Assembly (NCBI RefSeq): GCF_019218885.1
Contig: NZ_JAHUWT010000002.1
Span: 992,001-1,056,000 of the forward strand
DNA length: 64,000 nt
Direction: 5' to 3'
DNA from: Bordetella sp. BOR01
GTDB taxonomy: Bacteria; Pseudomonadota; Gammaproteobacteria; Burkholderiales; Burkholderiaceae_B
Part shown: positions 7,777 through 16,024 of the stretch, piece by piece
Position numbering within the stretch: the first letter of the stretch is position 1
Layout of the letters: every line of letters starts with the position of its first letter
Made by a program: the position numbers and the translations under genes
The notes under the pieces: generated by a model
What the model saw: only the letters and a program-made list of their open reading frames with translations
The model's database searches: none
Told to the model about the DNA's origin: nothing

Positions 7777-8742
7777 TTGATAACTCGTAGAAACTTCGTC
7801 ATCGCGACGGCGGCGATCTCGATTCCCAGGATTTCGTTCGCGAAGAGCTATCCCACGCGCCCCGTCAGTGTGATCGTGGGGTTTTCACCGGGTGGCGGAA
7901 CAGACGTTACCGCCAGGATTGTCTCGAAGAAGATGTCGACCTTGTTCGGGCAGCCACTGGTGGTGGAAAACAAGCCTGGCGCGGCGGGCACGCTGGCCGC
8001 AGGCCAGGTGGAACGGGCGGCAGCCGATGGATATACCATCTTGATGAATGCCAGCGGCGCCTATATCCATTCAATATTGAAGGCCGGCGACAGCTACGAC
8101 CCCCTGGCCGTGTGTACGCCGATTGCGGCGGTGACGAAGGCTCCTGTCGTCATGCTTGTCAATAGTTCCGTGCCGGCCAATAACGTGGGCGACTTCGTCA
8201 AGCTTGCCCGGCAGGAAGAAAACCGGTTCAGTTACGGATCGGACGGAATCGCCGGCACGACCCAGCTCTGCGGAGATTATTTCAGCAAACTGGCCGACAT
8301 CAAGCTGCTGCATGTTCCGTTCAAAGGGGCGGGCGACAGTGTGGTGGCCACCGTGTCGGGACAGGTCGATGCCAATTTCCCAACCTTGCCTTCCGCGCTG
8401 CCGATGTTGCGGGCAGGAAAGGTCAAGGCGTTGGCGGTCAGTGGCCCGGAACGATCGAAGATCCTTCCGGATATTCCTACCTTTGAAGAGCTGGGCTACA
8501 AGGATTTCGGCTTTCTTTGCTGGTTTGGTTTCGTCGGCCCACAAGGAATGCCGGCAGACATCGTCAACCAGCTCAACGGTGTTACTCAAGAGGCCATACA
8601 AGACAAGGAAGTCCAGGACTCTATCGAGAGCCAGGGCATGGAGACCATGCCCGGAACCGCAAAAGAATGGCTGGATTTCATGGTGAAGGATGCACAGAAC
8701 ATCAAGCGCATGGCCAGGCTGTCGAATCTGCAGGTGTCCTAG
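7777..8742 (+). CDS. Bug/TctC family periplasmic solute-binding protein (Tat-type signal)
   Basis: 321 residues if the TTG at 7777 is used; GAGGAG at 7765-7770 is ideally placed for it and no nearby ATG is. The N-terminus reads MITRRNFVIATAA and then a hydrophobic stretch ending SFA, so the signal carries a twin-arginine-like TRRNF motif, unlike the other Bug proteins here. The ligand loop is GGGTDVTAR, followed by ADGYT and later HVPFKGAGDS. Bug proteins bind carboxylated solutes in the periplasm. This one lies in the putative ring-acid operon, between an SDR and a flavoprotein. No TctAB permease is encoded nearby. Confidence 0.9.
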   Translation: MITRRNFVIATAAISIPRISFAKSYPTRPVSVIVGFSPGGGTDVTARIVSKKMSTLFGQPLVVENKPGAAGTLAAGQVERAAADGYTILMNASGAYIHSILKAGDSYDPLAVCTPIAAVTKAPVVMLVNSSVPANNVGDFVKLARQEENRFSYGSDGIAGTTQLCGDYFSKLADIKLLHVPFKGAGDSVVATVSGQVDANFPTLPSALPMLRAGKVKALAVSGPERSKILPDIPTFEELGYKDFGFLCWFGFVGPQGMPADIVNQLNGVTQEAIQDKEVQDSIESQGMETMPGTAKEWLDFMVKDAQNIKRMARLSNLQVS

Positions 8743-8819
8743 CGGCACCGGGCACCCGCAGCAGAATGACCTGCGGCCGCAGGCAATGTCGTCGGATCTG
8801 ATGCTTGGCTAGAGGAAAC

Positions 8820-10562
8820 ATGAACAAGAGTACCAGTACCTTCCTTCCCGACCTGATCATTGTCGGCGGCGGCCTGGCCGGCCTCACTGCAGGCGTGCGC
8901 GCCGCGCAACTGGGTTTGCGTCCGCTCGTGCTGGAGCAGGGTGACGGCCAGGATTACCCGTGCAATTCGCGGCAGTCGGGGGGCATCCTGCATATCGGTT
9001 TCCATGATCCTTGCCGGCCCAGCCAAGAGCTCGTCGACATCATCGAGCGGCTGACTGGCGGTGCGGCCAAGCCCGAACTCGCACGGGCGTTGGCGCAGAC
9101 GGGTTCGCGGCTGGTTTCATGGTTGCAGGGGCAGGGAACGAAATTCATGCGCTTCAATCCCCAGGAAGGTTATCGCTGGTGCATGGCGCCGCCACGGGCA
9201 TTGCGTGCGGGCATAGACTGGAAAAAGCGCGGACCGGATCTGTTGCTGCGCCAGTTGGCAAGAAGCCTGGTCGAGCTGGGTGGAAAGTTGCAACTGCGCA
9301 CGCGTGCCGAAGCGCTCCTGATACAGGATGGACATTGCGTGGGGGTGCGCGGTGCATGCGACGGCCAGCAGGTCGAATGGCTGGCCAGGCATTGCGTGCT
9401 GGCCGACGGGGGCTTCCAGGCAAACCCGCAATTGGTAGAGCAATATATTGCGCCCCGCTTTCAGGCGCTATTCCAGCGCGGCGCGGGTAACGCCCGTGGC
9501 GACGGCCTGCGGATGGCGCAGGCGGCCGGCGCGGCCTTGACAGACTGCAGCCGCTTCTACGGCCATTTGCTCTGCAGCGATGCCAGGCACAACGACCAGG
9601 TCTGGCCGTACCCGGAAATCGACGCCATTGCGACCGCGGGAATCGTGGTCGATGGCTCCGGCCGCCGCTGCGTGGATGAGGGCAGGGCAGGGGTCAGCCT
9701 GGCCAACGAGCTGGCGTCACGCGAAGGCCAGGATAAGTTGTACGCTGTCTTCGACGCGTCGATCTGGAACGGGCCTGGAACCACCGCGCGCATTCCGGCC
9801 AACCCCCTGCTCGAACGGGCGGGCGGAACCATCCTGCGCGCGGATTCCGTGGCGGAGCTGGCCGGGCAAATGAATGTGCCGGCCGCCGTCTTGGGGCAGA
9901 CGTTGGACGAATACAACCAGGCGCTCCAGGCGGGCAATCTGCAAGACCTGGAAGTCCCGCGGTCGAGCAAGGTGCAACCTTATGCGATCAGGCATCTTCC
10001 GTTGATGGCAATCCCCATCTGTCCAGGCATTACCTACACAATGGGCGGCATTGACATCGATGAGCACGCACAGGTGCTGGACACGCGCCAGCAGCCGATT
10101 CCCGGACTCTTTGCCGCGGGCGCAACGACTGGCGGGCTGGAAGGAGGCAAGGGTTCTACCTACATCGGAGGCCTGATAAAGGCGGGCTGCTTCGGTTTGT
10201 TGGCGGCCGAGCGCATTGCCTGCCTGGAGGGAAAGTCCGTCACGGTGAGTCGCCCCGAAGCCAATCAAGCAAGTACCGATCTTGAGGCTGGGCACCGGCC
10301 CGTCGAGCCCAGGCCGGCCCAGGGCGATCGGGTCCATGGCCTGGCTCGCTTTCCGATATTGAACATGGTTGCCCGTCACCGCAAGGCCCTGGCGGCGATA
10401 ACGGCCGTGGTCACCGGGGCAGTCGTCGTGGCATTGGGATGGCCGCTGCTTTCCTGGTACGTGCTGCCAATTGCCTTGATTGTCGCCGGCATCAGCCTCG
10501 TCGCCGTCCTGGGCCTGGGCGAACTCGTGGTCCTGGTAACTGAATTCCTGATGCCTGAATAG
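8820..10562 (+). CDS. FAD-dependent fumarate-reductase/ketosteroid-dehydrogenase-type flavoprotein with C-terminal membrane tail
   Basis: 580 residues from the ATG at 8820 (GAGG 4 nt upstream). The dinucleotide-binding motif GGGLAG is at about 16-21 and the C-terminal FAD motif (GLFAAGATTGGLEGGKG) at about 437. These place it with fumarate reductase/3-ketosteroid 1-dehydrogenase flavoproteins, which insert or remove a double bond next to a carbonyl or carboxyl. The catalytic core ends near residue 480. After a ~40-residue linker come two strongly hydrophobic segments (about 523-540 and 546-575), which should anchor the enzyme to the inner membrane. Such a tail is not usual in the family. The likely electron acceptor is the quinone pool. 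Confidence 0.9.
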   Translation: MNKSTSTFLPDLIIVGGGLAGLTAGVRAAQLGLRPLVLEQGDGQDYPCNSRQSGGILHIGFHDPCRPSQELVDIIERLTGGAAKPELARALAQTGSRLVSWLQGQGTKFMRFNPQEGYRWCMAPPRALRAGIDWKKRGPDLLLRQLARSLVELGGKLQLRTRAEALLIQDGHCVGVRGACDGQQVEWLARHCVLADGGFQANPQLVEQYIAPRFQALFQRGAGNARGDGLRMAQAAGAALTDCSRFYGHLLCSDARHNDQVWPYPEIDAIATAGIVVDGSGRRCVDEGRAGVSLANELASREGQDKLYAVFDASIWNGPGTTARIPANPLLERAGGTILRADSVAELAGQMNVPAAVLGQTLDEYNQALQAGNLQDLEVPRSSKVQPYAIRHLPLMAIPICPGITYTMGGIDIDEHAQVLDTRQQPIPGLFAAGATTGGLEGGKGSTYIGGLIKAGCFGLLAAERIACLEGKSVTVSRPEANQASTDLEAGHRPVEPRPAQGDRVHGLARFPILNMVARHRKALAAITAVVTGAVVVALGWPLLSWYVLPIALIVAGISLVAVLGLGELVVLVTEFLMPE

Positions 10563-10632
10563 GCATGCGCTTGTATTGAATGAACCAATCCGCGGACAGC
10601 TACCGCTGTCTGATTACCTAAAGGAAAAGCCC

Positions 10633-11358
10633 ATGTACGGATGGCGAGGAAGAATCGGACTGCTGGTTCCTTCCATCAATACCACGATGGAAACGGAATT
10701 CTGGAGAACCGTACCTGAAGGGGTCTCGGTGCACGTCGCGCGAATCGCCGGCGGGCGCCATGGCACGCCGGACGAGCTGCGCAGCATGGAGAACGCCAGC
10801 AAGCACGCAGCCGCGGAAATAGCCATGATCGAGCCGGATGTGGTGGTGTACGGCTGCACAAGCGGCAGCTTCTTCGAAGGCCCGGCATGGAACAAGCGGA
10901 TCTGCGAAGAACTGACGGAAATAGCCGGGGCGCCTACCGTGACCACGGCCGGAGCCATGGTTGCTGCATTGCAGTCCGGCGGCCACAAGAAAGTCGATAT
11001 CGTCACGCCTTATGTAGACCTTACCAATTCCAGGCTGAAGGCCTTTTTGCAAGAGCATGGGATCCAGGTTGGAAAATTGGCTACGTTCGACATGCTTGAC
11101 ATGTTCGATCACGCCAAGATCCTGCCTGAAGAAATATATAAAAAGGTCAAGGAGACCGTCACACCGGATTCCGGGGCGGTGTTCATTTCGTGCACGCAAC
11201 TGCGCGCACTTGAAGTCATCGATATGCTTGAGCGCGACCTGGGTAAACCTGTTTATAGCGCTGTCCAGGCGTCTGCCTGGCAAGCCTATGACTTGATGCA
11301 TATCGATCCGCAGATCGCCGACGGCGGAGGTTTGTTGCGCAGCCTTTCCAGCCGTTAG
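10633..11358 (+). CDS. Maleate isomerase/arylmalonate decarboxylase family protein (two catalytic cysteines)
   Basis: 241 residues from the ATG at 10633, with AAGGAAA at 10621-10627. The Asp/Glu-racemase fold shows both active-site cysteines in family context: Cys75 in YGCTSGSF and Cys187 in ISCTQL. In maleate cis-trans isomerase the two cysteines act together, whereas arylmalonate decarboxylase keeps only the second. A cis-trans isomerase or racemase on a dicarboxylate-like intermediate is therefore the best reading. Two more family members lie in this window (17546-18247 and 55567-56298), and the first of those lacks the N-terminal cysteine. Confidence 0.87.
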   Translation: MYGWRGRIGLLVPSINTTMETEFWRTVPEGVSVHVARIAGGRHGTPDELRSMENASKHAAAEIAMIEPDVVVYGCTSGSFFEGPAWNKRICEELTEIAGAPTVTTAGAMVAALQSGGHKKVDIVTPYVDLTNSRLKAFLQEHGIQVGKLATFDMLDMFDHAKILPEEIYKKVKETVTPDSGAVFISCTQLRALEVIDMLERDLGKPVYSAVQASAWQAYDLMHIDPQIADGGGLLRSLSSR

Positions 11359-11435
11359 CGGTCACCGTAGTCCAAGAAATAAAAAATGCCATGCCGCGAT
11401 TCAATGCGGCATCCGCAAATCCAAGGAGACACATC

Positions 11436-12404
11436 ATGAGAATAATCTGGAAGCAACTATTGCTGCTGCTGGCGGCGGTGCTGGTCACCCAGGCCGCGTG
11501 GGCCCAAGGCTATCCCGACCGTCCGATCAAATGGATCGTTCCCTGGCCGGTGGGTGGCGGTGCAGACGTGGTGGCCCGCCTGTTCAGCGACAAGGTCTCG
11601 AAAGAACTCGGACAGCCTGTCATTATCCTTAACCAAGGTGGCGCCGGAGGCAACATCGGCGCCCGCGCGGCCGCCGATTCGGCGCCGGACGGATATACCA
11701 TCGTTTTTGCCTACTCGGGAACGCACTCGATAAATCCGCATATTTACAAGAGCATGCCGTTCACCCAGGATGATTTCGACCCCGTGATATTCCTGACCTC
11801 GGTACCCCAGCTTTTGGCGGTCAATGCATCGGTCCAGGCGCACAGCGTAAAAGACCTGATTGCCCTGGCAAAGGCATCGCCGGGAAAGCTGCGATTCGGT
11901 TCCAGCGGTAATGGCGCCATCAACCACCTGGCAGGAGACCTGTTCGCGTCAATGGCGGATGTCCAGCTGATGCATGTGCCCTACAAAGGGGGCGGGCCGG
12001 CCGCCATGGCATTGCTCAGCGGAGAGGTCGACATGGTGTTCGGGGAACCCTCGACGATGCTGGCCAATATCGAGGCAGGAAAACTGCGTGCCATTGCAAC
12101 CACCAGCAAGGCGCGCTCGTTAAGCCTGCCAGACCTGCCGACGATATCGGAGTCGGGTGTGCCTGGCTACGATGTCACCTCATGGAATGGAGTACTTGCC
12201 CCGGCGGGCACGCCACCCGACAGAATCGCCCGCCTGAACCAGGCTTTCAATAGTGTCCTGTCCGACCCGGACATGCGCAAGCGCCTGCTTGCTGTCGGGT
12301 ACGAGCCCATAGGCGGCAAGCCCGAGGATTTCTCGAAGAAAATCCAGGAAGAACTCGATAAGTGGGGGCCGGTGGTCAAGCGCACCGGCCTGCAGATCAA
12401 CTGA
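11436..12404 (+). CDS. Bug/TctC family periplasmic solute-binding protein
   Basis: 322 residues from the ATG at 11436 (AAGGAG upstream). A Sec signal peptide with a long leucine-rich core ends at AWA before QGYPDRP. The pocket loop is GGGADVVAR, PDGYT follows, and HVPYKGGGPAAM marks the second ligand loop. It is the second Bug protein of the same operon, so the cluster may capture two related acids, or one of the two may serve signalling rather than import. The downstream gap of 43 bp contains a T8 tract (12424-12431) but no convincing stem. Confidence 0.92.
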   Translation: MRIIWKQLLLLLAAVLVTQAAWAQGYPDRPIKWIVPWPVGGGADVVARLFSDKVSKELGQPVIILNQGGAGGNIGARAAADSAPDGYTIVFAYSGTHSINPHIYKSMPFTQDDFDPVIFLTSVPQLLAVNASVQAHSVKDLIALAKASPGKLRFGSSGNGAINHLAGDLFASMADVQLMHVPYKGGGPAAMALLSGEVDMVFGEPSTMLANIEAGKLRAIATTSKARSLSLPDLPTISESGVPGYDVTSWNGVLAPAGTPPDRIARLNQAFNSVLSDPDMRKRLLAVGYEPIGGKPEDFSKKIQEELDKWGPVVKRTGLQIN

Positions 12405-12447
12405 ACCGGGTCAGCAGGAAATTTCTTTTTTTTGGCGGAGCCTTGCA

Positions 12448-12945
12448 ATGATCTTCATGAGTCAAAGCGGATTGCTTGATCGTACCCGGGAAGCCGATTG
12501 GGACACCTGGTATGTGGAACATCTACGTATCATGGCAACGGTGAACGGCATACGCTCGACACGGCGGTTCAAGTCCGATAGCCCGGCTCATCCGCCGTCG
12601 CTCGCCATGTATTCGGTGGACTCCGCAGCAGTTTTCGAGGATCCGTACTACCAGAAGATAAGAGGTATGGGCGAATGGCTGCCTCTCATCGACAAACGGT
12701 TCTATCGGCGCAATCTTTTCGAGGGCATGGCCGCGGCACCGGATGTTCCCGCGGATCACGTGCTGTACCTGGTCGATCGAGACGCTCCCGACCTGATGCT
12801 TCCTGGTATCGATCTTTCCTGGCTCAGGGCCGTCGGGCTGGACCGGTCCACCCCGTATCGCGGAATTGCTGCCGTGCCGGCCAGGTCTGATATGGCGCCC
12901 GCGCGTCGGGCCGGGGTGGCGATCTACAAGCCGGTCATACTATAG
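12448..12945 (+). CDS. Small dimeric alpha/beta-barrel-like protein (paralogue A)
   Basis: 165 residues; I do not recognise a characterised family. The first ~75 residues carry the pattern W21-Y22, H25, G34, R39-R40-F41 and Y55, which recurs at nearly the same spacing in the protein at 14060-14752. The strand-helix pattern and WY..H motif recall EthD-like ferredoxin-fold dimers, which include small monooxygenases, cyclases and isomerases. GGCGGAG at 12434-12440 serves the ATG at 12448. It lies immediately upstream of a PRISE-type reductase. No signal peptide or membrane segment is visible. Confidence 0.75.
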   Translation: MIFMSQSGLLDRTREADWDTWYVEHLRIMATVNGIRSTRRFKSDSPAHPPSLAMYSVDSAAVFEDPYYQKIRGMGEWLPLIDKRFYRRNLFEGMAAAPDVPADHVLYLVDRDAPDLMLPGIDLSWLRAVGLDRSTPYRGIAAVPARSDMAPARRAGVAIYKPVIL

Positions 12946-12954
12946 CGAGTCGCC

Positions 12955-14004
12955 ATGGCTGAAAAACTGGTTTTGATAGCTGGCGCGACGGGGCAGATTG
13001 GCGGCTGCGTCGCGCGCCATTTCCTGGATCGCAGCGGCTGGAACCTGGCAGGCCTGTCGCGCAGGCCACAACGCGGCGGCGAGTTTCCCATGCTTGCCGT
13101 CGATATGCTTGACGCCGCAGATTGCCGAGAGAAGCTGGCCGGCGTGCCGGAAATTACGCATCTTGTGTATGCCGCCCGTCATGACCACACAGGGGGCGAG
13201 CAAGAGTCTGCGGATACCAACCTGCGTATGCTTGCCAACCTGCTTGCGGCAATCGGCGACCGGCCCGGCTTGAGCCATGTCCACCTGGTGCATGGAACCA
13301 AATACTACGGGCACACTCTGGGGCCGCGCCCGGTGCCTTATCGCGAAGACGCGCAGCGCCACGATGGGCAGCTTTTCTACTACCCGCAGCAAGACTTGCT
13401 GATTCAGCAGAACAAGGGGCGGGCATGGAACTGGAGCATTTCGCGCCCGCATACGTTCTGCGACTTGAACGTTGCAGAGCCCCGCAGCATCACGCTTCTG
13501 GTCGCCATCTACGCTTCCATCCTGAAAGAGCAGGGCCTTCCGCTGCGATTTCCGGGTACCCGGCGTGCCTTCGAGGCCAGAACGCAATTTACCTGGCTGC
13601 CAATGCTGGCACGTTCCATTGAATGGATGATCACCGATCCGGACTGCGCCAACCAGGCATTCAATGTCGTGAACGACGACGCAAGATCCTGGAGCACGCT
13701 GTGGCCGGACATTGCGGATTACTTCGGCATGGATTGGAGTATCGGCGAACCCGAGACAATGGCCACCTATCCGGATGCTCACGCCGGCATCTGGAACCGC
13801 ATGGTTTCCGGCCATGGCCTGCGCAGCTCCGATCTGCGCACCGTCGTCCAATGGCCTTATGCGGATTATGTTTTTTCACCGCAATGGGATGTCGTCTCTT
13901 CCATGGAGAAGGCCAGGAAATACGGGTTTACAGAAAAGATAGACACGACGCGGATGTGGCGGGATAGCTTCGACTTCTACCGTACCCGGAAGATCGTTCC
14001 ATGA
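12955..14004 (+). CDS. PRISE-type NAD(P)-dependent enone reductase (progesterone 5-beta-reductase/iridoid-synthase-like)
   Basis: 349 residues of extended-SDR fold. The cofactor motif is GATGQIG at 10-16. Instead of the usual Tyr-x3-Lys pair it has the PRISE arrangement: Lys116 in HGTKYYG and Tyr142 in the FYY segment. These correspond to Lys147 and Tyr179 of plant progesterone 5-beta-reductase. Known members reduce the double bond of enones and enals such as progesterone or 8-oxogeranial, often with NADPH. It begins 9 bp after paralogue A and is followed by paralogue B. The natural substrate is unknown, but a cyclic or terpenoid enone fits the flavoproteins around it. Confidence 0.84.
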   Translation: MAEKLVLIAGATGQIGGCVARHFLDRSGWNLAGLSRRPQRGGEFPMLAVDMLDAADCREKLAGVPEITHLVYAARHDHTGGEQESADTNLRMLANLLAAIGDRPGLSHVHLVHGTKYYGHTLGPRPVPYREDAQRHDGQLFYYPQQDLLIQQNKGRAWNWSISRPHTFCDLNVAEPRSITLLVAIYASILKEQGLPLRFPGTRRAFEARTQFTWLPMLARSIEWMITDPDCANQAFNVVNDDARSWSTLWPDIADYFGMDWSIGEPETMATYPDAHAGIWNRMVSGHGLRSSDLRTVVQWPYADYVFSPQWDVVSSMEKARKYGFTEKIDTTRMWRDSFDFYRTRKIVP

Positions 14005-14059
14005 TCGAGGACCGAGCACCGAGCGCCGAAGATCGGCGGCCACGCCTGAGGGAAAACAC

Positions 14060-14752
14060 ATGATGCAGGGAAAAGCAGTATTGGCGCTTTGGATCGATAT
14101 TGACCCGGCGGTGCGCGATGCATGCGACGACTGGTATGTTCGGCGCCATATCCCGGACCGTATCGCGGTGCCGGGATGGCGTCGGGTACGGCGGTTCCAG
14201 GCAATACAGGCTACTCAGCCAGAGACGCTGGCGCTGTACGAGGTGCAGGAATCCGAAGATCTGGTGTCCGATGATTACCTGCGCTTGCAACGCAATGTCG
14301 ATGCGACAGACATACGCATGCGCGACGCTTTCCGCAACGTGGTGCGCGATACTTTCAACGTACGGCAGAGCACCGGCGCCGGAGAAGGCGGAATTTTGCT
14401 GTCGCTGCGTTTCCAGCCCGACACTTCATCCATGCAAGACGCTGCGGTGGCCCTGATGATTGCCGAGGAACTCGTTCCCGGGCTCCGGGCGCTACAGGGT
14501 ATCGTGGCTGTGCATCTGTTGCAGCAAGCGCCCGAGTTCCGTGATATTCATGACCGCCACCGGAAATCGGGTAGCGACGACGCCCGGGTTTCCTGGGTCT
14601 TGCTTGTCGAGGCAACGGACCGCAGGCATGCACAGGCAGCAGGTGAACTGATACGCGGCTGGCCCGCGGGCAAGAAACTGGGGTTCGGCGATGGGAAGCT
14701 GGGCATTTACGGTTTGACGTACGGGGTGCATGCGAACTTGCCCTCCCGGTGA
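14060..14752 (+). CDS. Dimeric alpha/beta-barrel-like protein (paralogue B)
   Basis: 230 residues (the ATG at 14063 is an alternative), with GAGGGAAAA upstream. Residues 1-80 repeat the pattern of the 12448-12945 protein: W25-Y26, H30, G39, R44-R45-F46 and Y60. A second half (about 105-225) appears to be another ferredoxin-like module, so the protein may be a fused double barrel. No characterised function is recognised. It closes the operon that starts at 6896. The two paralogues bracket the PRISE reductase and may act as cyclase, isomerase or chaperone for its unstable product; this is inference from position only. Confidence 0.75.
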   Translation: MMQGKAVLALWIDIDPAVRDACDDWYVRRHIPDRIAVPGWRRVRRFQAIQATQPETLALYEVQESEDLVSDDYLRLQRNVDATDIRMRDAFRNVVRDTFNVRQSTGAGEGGILLSLRFQPDTSSMQDAAVALMIAEELVPGLRALQGIVAVHLLQQAPEFRDIHDRHRKSGSDDARVSWVLLVEATDRRHAQAAGELIRGWPAGKKLGFGDGKLGIYGLTYGVHANLPSR

Positions 14753-14871
14753 AAATGAACACGGGCCTTATACTGTTGCCTGTGTCGCATCGCAGGGCGC
14801 GATAGCGTTTGACCATCAATGACCGGCGCGGCTTTATCGCGACAACTCTTCTTAGGTTGGCAAATACGGTA

Positions 14872-15771
14872 ATGGCGAACATCGCGCGTTTCGACTTGGT
14901 TGACCTCAGGCTTTTCGTGATGGTGGCGGAAAGCCAAAGCCTTACCAAAGGTGCGGAAAAATCGTACCTGTCGGTAGCCGCGGCCAGCCTGCGCATCAAG
15001 AGCCTCGAAGAAAGGCTGGGTGCCCAGCTTCTCTATCGGAACAAGCGAGGCGTATCGCCCACGCGCGCGGGCGAGGTCCTGCTCGAGCACGCACTTCGCA
15101 TGCTTGACGAAGTGGAATTGCTTCAACGGGAAATTCAACCCTTCTCCACGGGTGTGCGCGGCCATGTACGCCTGTTCGCCAATGCCACGGCGATATGTGA
15201 ATTCTTGCCCGAGGTCCTGGCCAGGTTCTTCGAGATCCACTCGGCCATCACAATCGACCTGCAAGAGCGGCTAAGCGCCGAGATCGTGCAGGCCGTGCTG
15301 GAAGGTGTTGCCGACATCGGCGTCATTTCGGCGCGTGTCCGTGCCGACGGGCTGGAAACCCTGCCTTACAAGAAAGACCAGATGGTCATCGTGGCGCCAC
15401 AGAACCATCCCTTGGCCCAGGCGCAGGCGATACATTTCGCCGACGCGCTCGAGTACGAGTTCATCAGCCTCGACTCGCGTAGCGCCTCGTACTCGTACCT
15501 GCAGCAAGAGGTGAAGCTGCTGGGGCGCGCCATGCATCAACGCATTTACGTTTGCAGTTACGACGCCATGTGCCGCATGGTCGAGGCGGGTGTCGGCATA
15601 GGGGTGCTTCCCGAGATGGCGGCGCGCCGCCACGCAAGGCTGGCACGGATCTCGATCGTGCAGTTGCTCGATGAGTGGGCGACACGCGAACTGCGCATCT
15701 GCGTTCGCAAGCAGGCTGAACTGCCTGCATTCGCACGCGAGCTGATAGATTTCATCTTGCAAAACGACTGA
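14872..15771 (+). CDS. LysR-type transcriptional regulator
   Basis: 299 residues if the ATG at 14872 is used, the normal LysR length. A TTG at 14809 would add 21 residues unlike the family start. The winged helix-turn-helix occupies about 5-65 (FDLVDLRLFVMVAESQSL onward). The substrate-binding domain runs from about 92 to the end. The ribosome-binding site is weak. It lies between the operon ending at 14752 and the flavoprotein at 16025, all on the + strand. Related dyad elements lie upstream of both transcription units, so it is the likely regulator of the whole 6.9-18.2 kb cluster. The effector is presumably a pathway acid. Confidence 0.9.
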   Translation: MANIARFDLVDLRLFVMVAESQSLTKGAEKSYLSVAAASLRIKSLEERLGAQLLYRNKRGVSPTRAGEVLLEHALRMLDEVELLQREIQPFSTGVRGHVRLFANATAICEFLPEVLARFFEIHSAITIDLQERLSAEIVQAVLEGVADIGVISARVRADGLETLPYKKDQMVIVAPQNHPLAQAQAIHFADALEYEFISLDSRSASYSYLQQEVKLLGRAMHQRIYVCSYDAMCRMVEAGVGIGVLPEMAARRHARLARISIVQLLDEWATRELRICVRKQAELPAFARELIDFILQND

Positions 15772-15871
15772 TAACCGCGCCCGGCAGCGTCGCGCTGGAC
15801 AACCCCGGGTCCGGCGGAAGTAGGTATCTCCCTCTCTTGCGTACGTAACGAGCGGATTCCGCTTTCGTTTC

Positions 15872-15885
15872 TGCCGCCGGCGGCA
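15872..15885. repeat. 14-bp perfect palindrome TGCCGCCGGCGGCA
   Basis: A GC-rich self-complementary stretch lies 100 bp after the LysR stop and 9 bp before the operator-like element. AATTTAAAAA follows, so it could help end the LysR transcript or form part of the control region. Confidence 0.45.
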
Positions 15886-15893
15886 ATTTAAAA

Positions 15894-15930
15894 ATCCCAA
15901 AGCAGTGCTTTGCCATTCCTAAATTGCCGC
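15894..15930 (+). promoter_or_regulatory. Operator-like element, copy 2 (perfect dyad core)
   Basis: The core CAAAGCAGTGCTTTG (15898-15912) is a perfect 7-bp inverted repeat around one central base. The flanks match 6671-6707, including CTAAATTGC on the right. It sits about 95-130 bp upstream of the flavoprotein start, a plausible place for LysR binding next to the regulator's own gene. A classic T-N11-A LysR box is not evident, so the binding protein could be another dimeric regulator. Confidence 0.68.
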
Positions 15931-16024
15931 GCGCGGTGGAACCTCGCAAACTGTCGACGTCATCTTCTGATTGCGCCCGCGAAATAGTCTCGGAACATAT
16001 CACTGCAAGGAACCCGGTGTGCGA

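Noticed and set aside
12405-12447. T8 tract after the Bug gene as an intrinsic terminator
   Set aside because: Only a 4-bp CTGA/TCAG stem precedes it, and the next gene starts immediately, so termination here is not supported.
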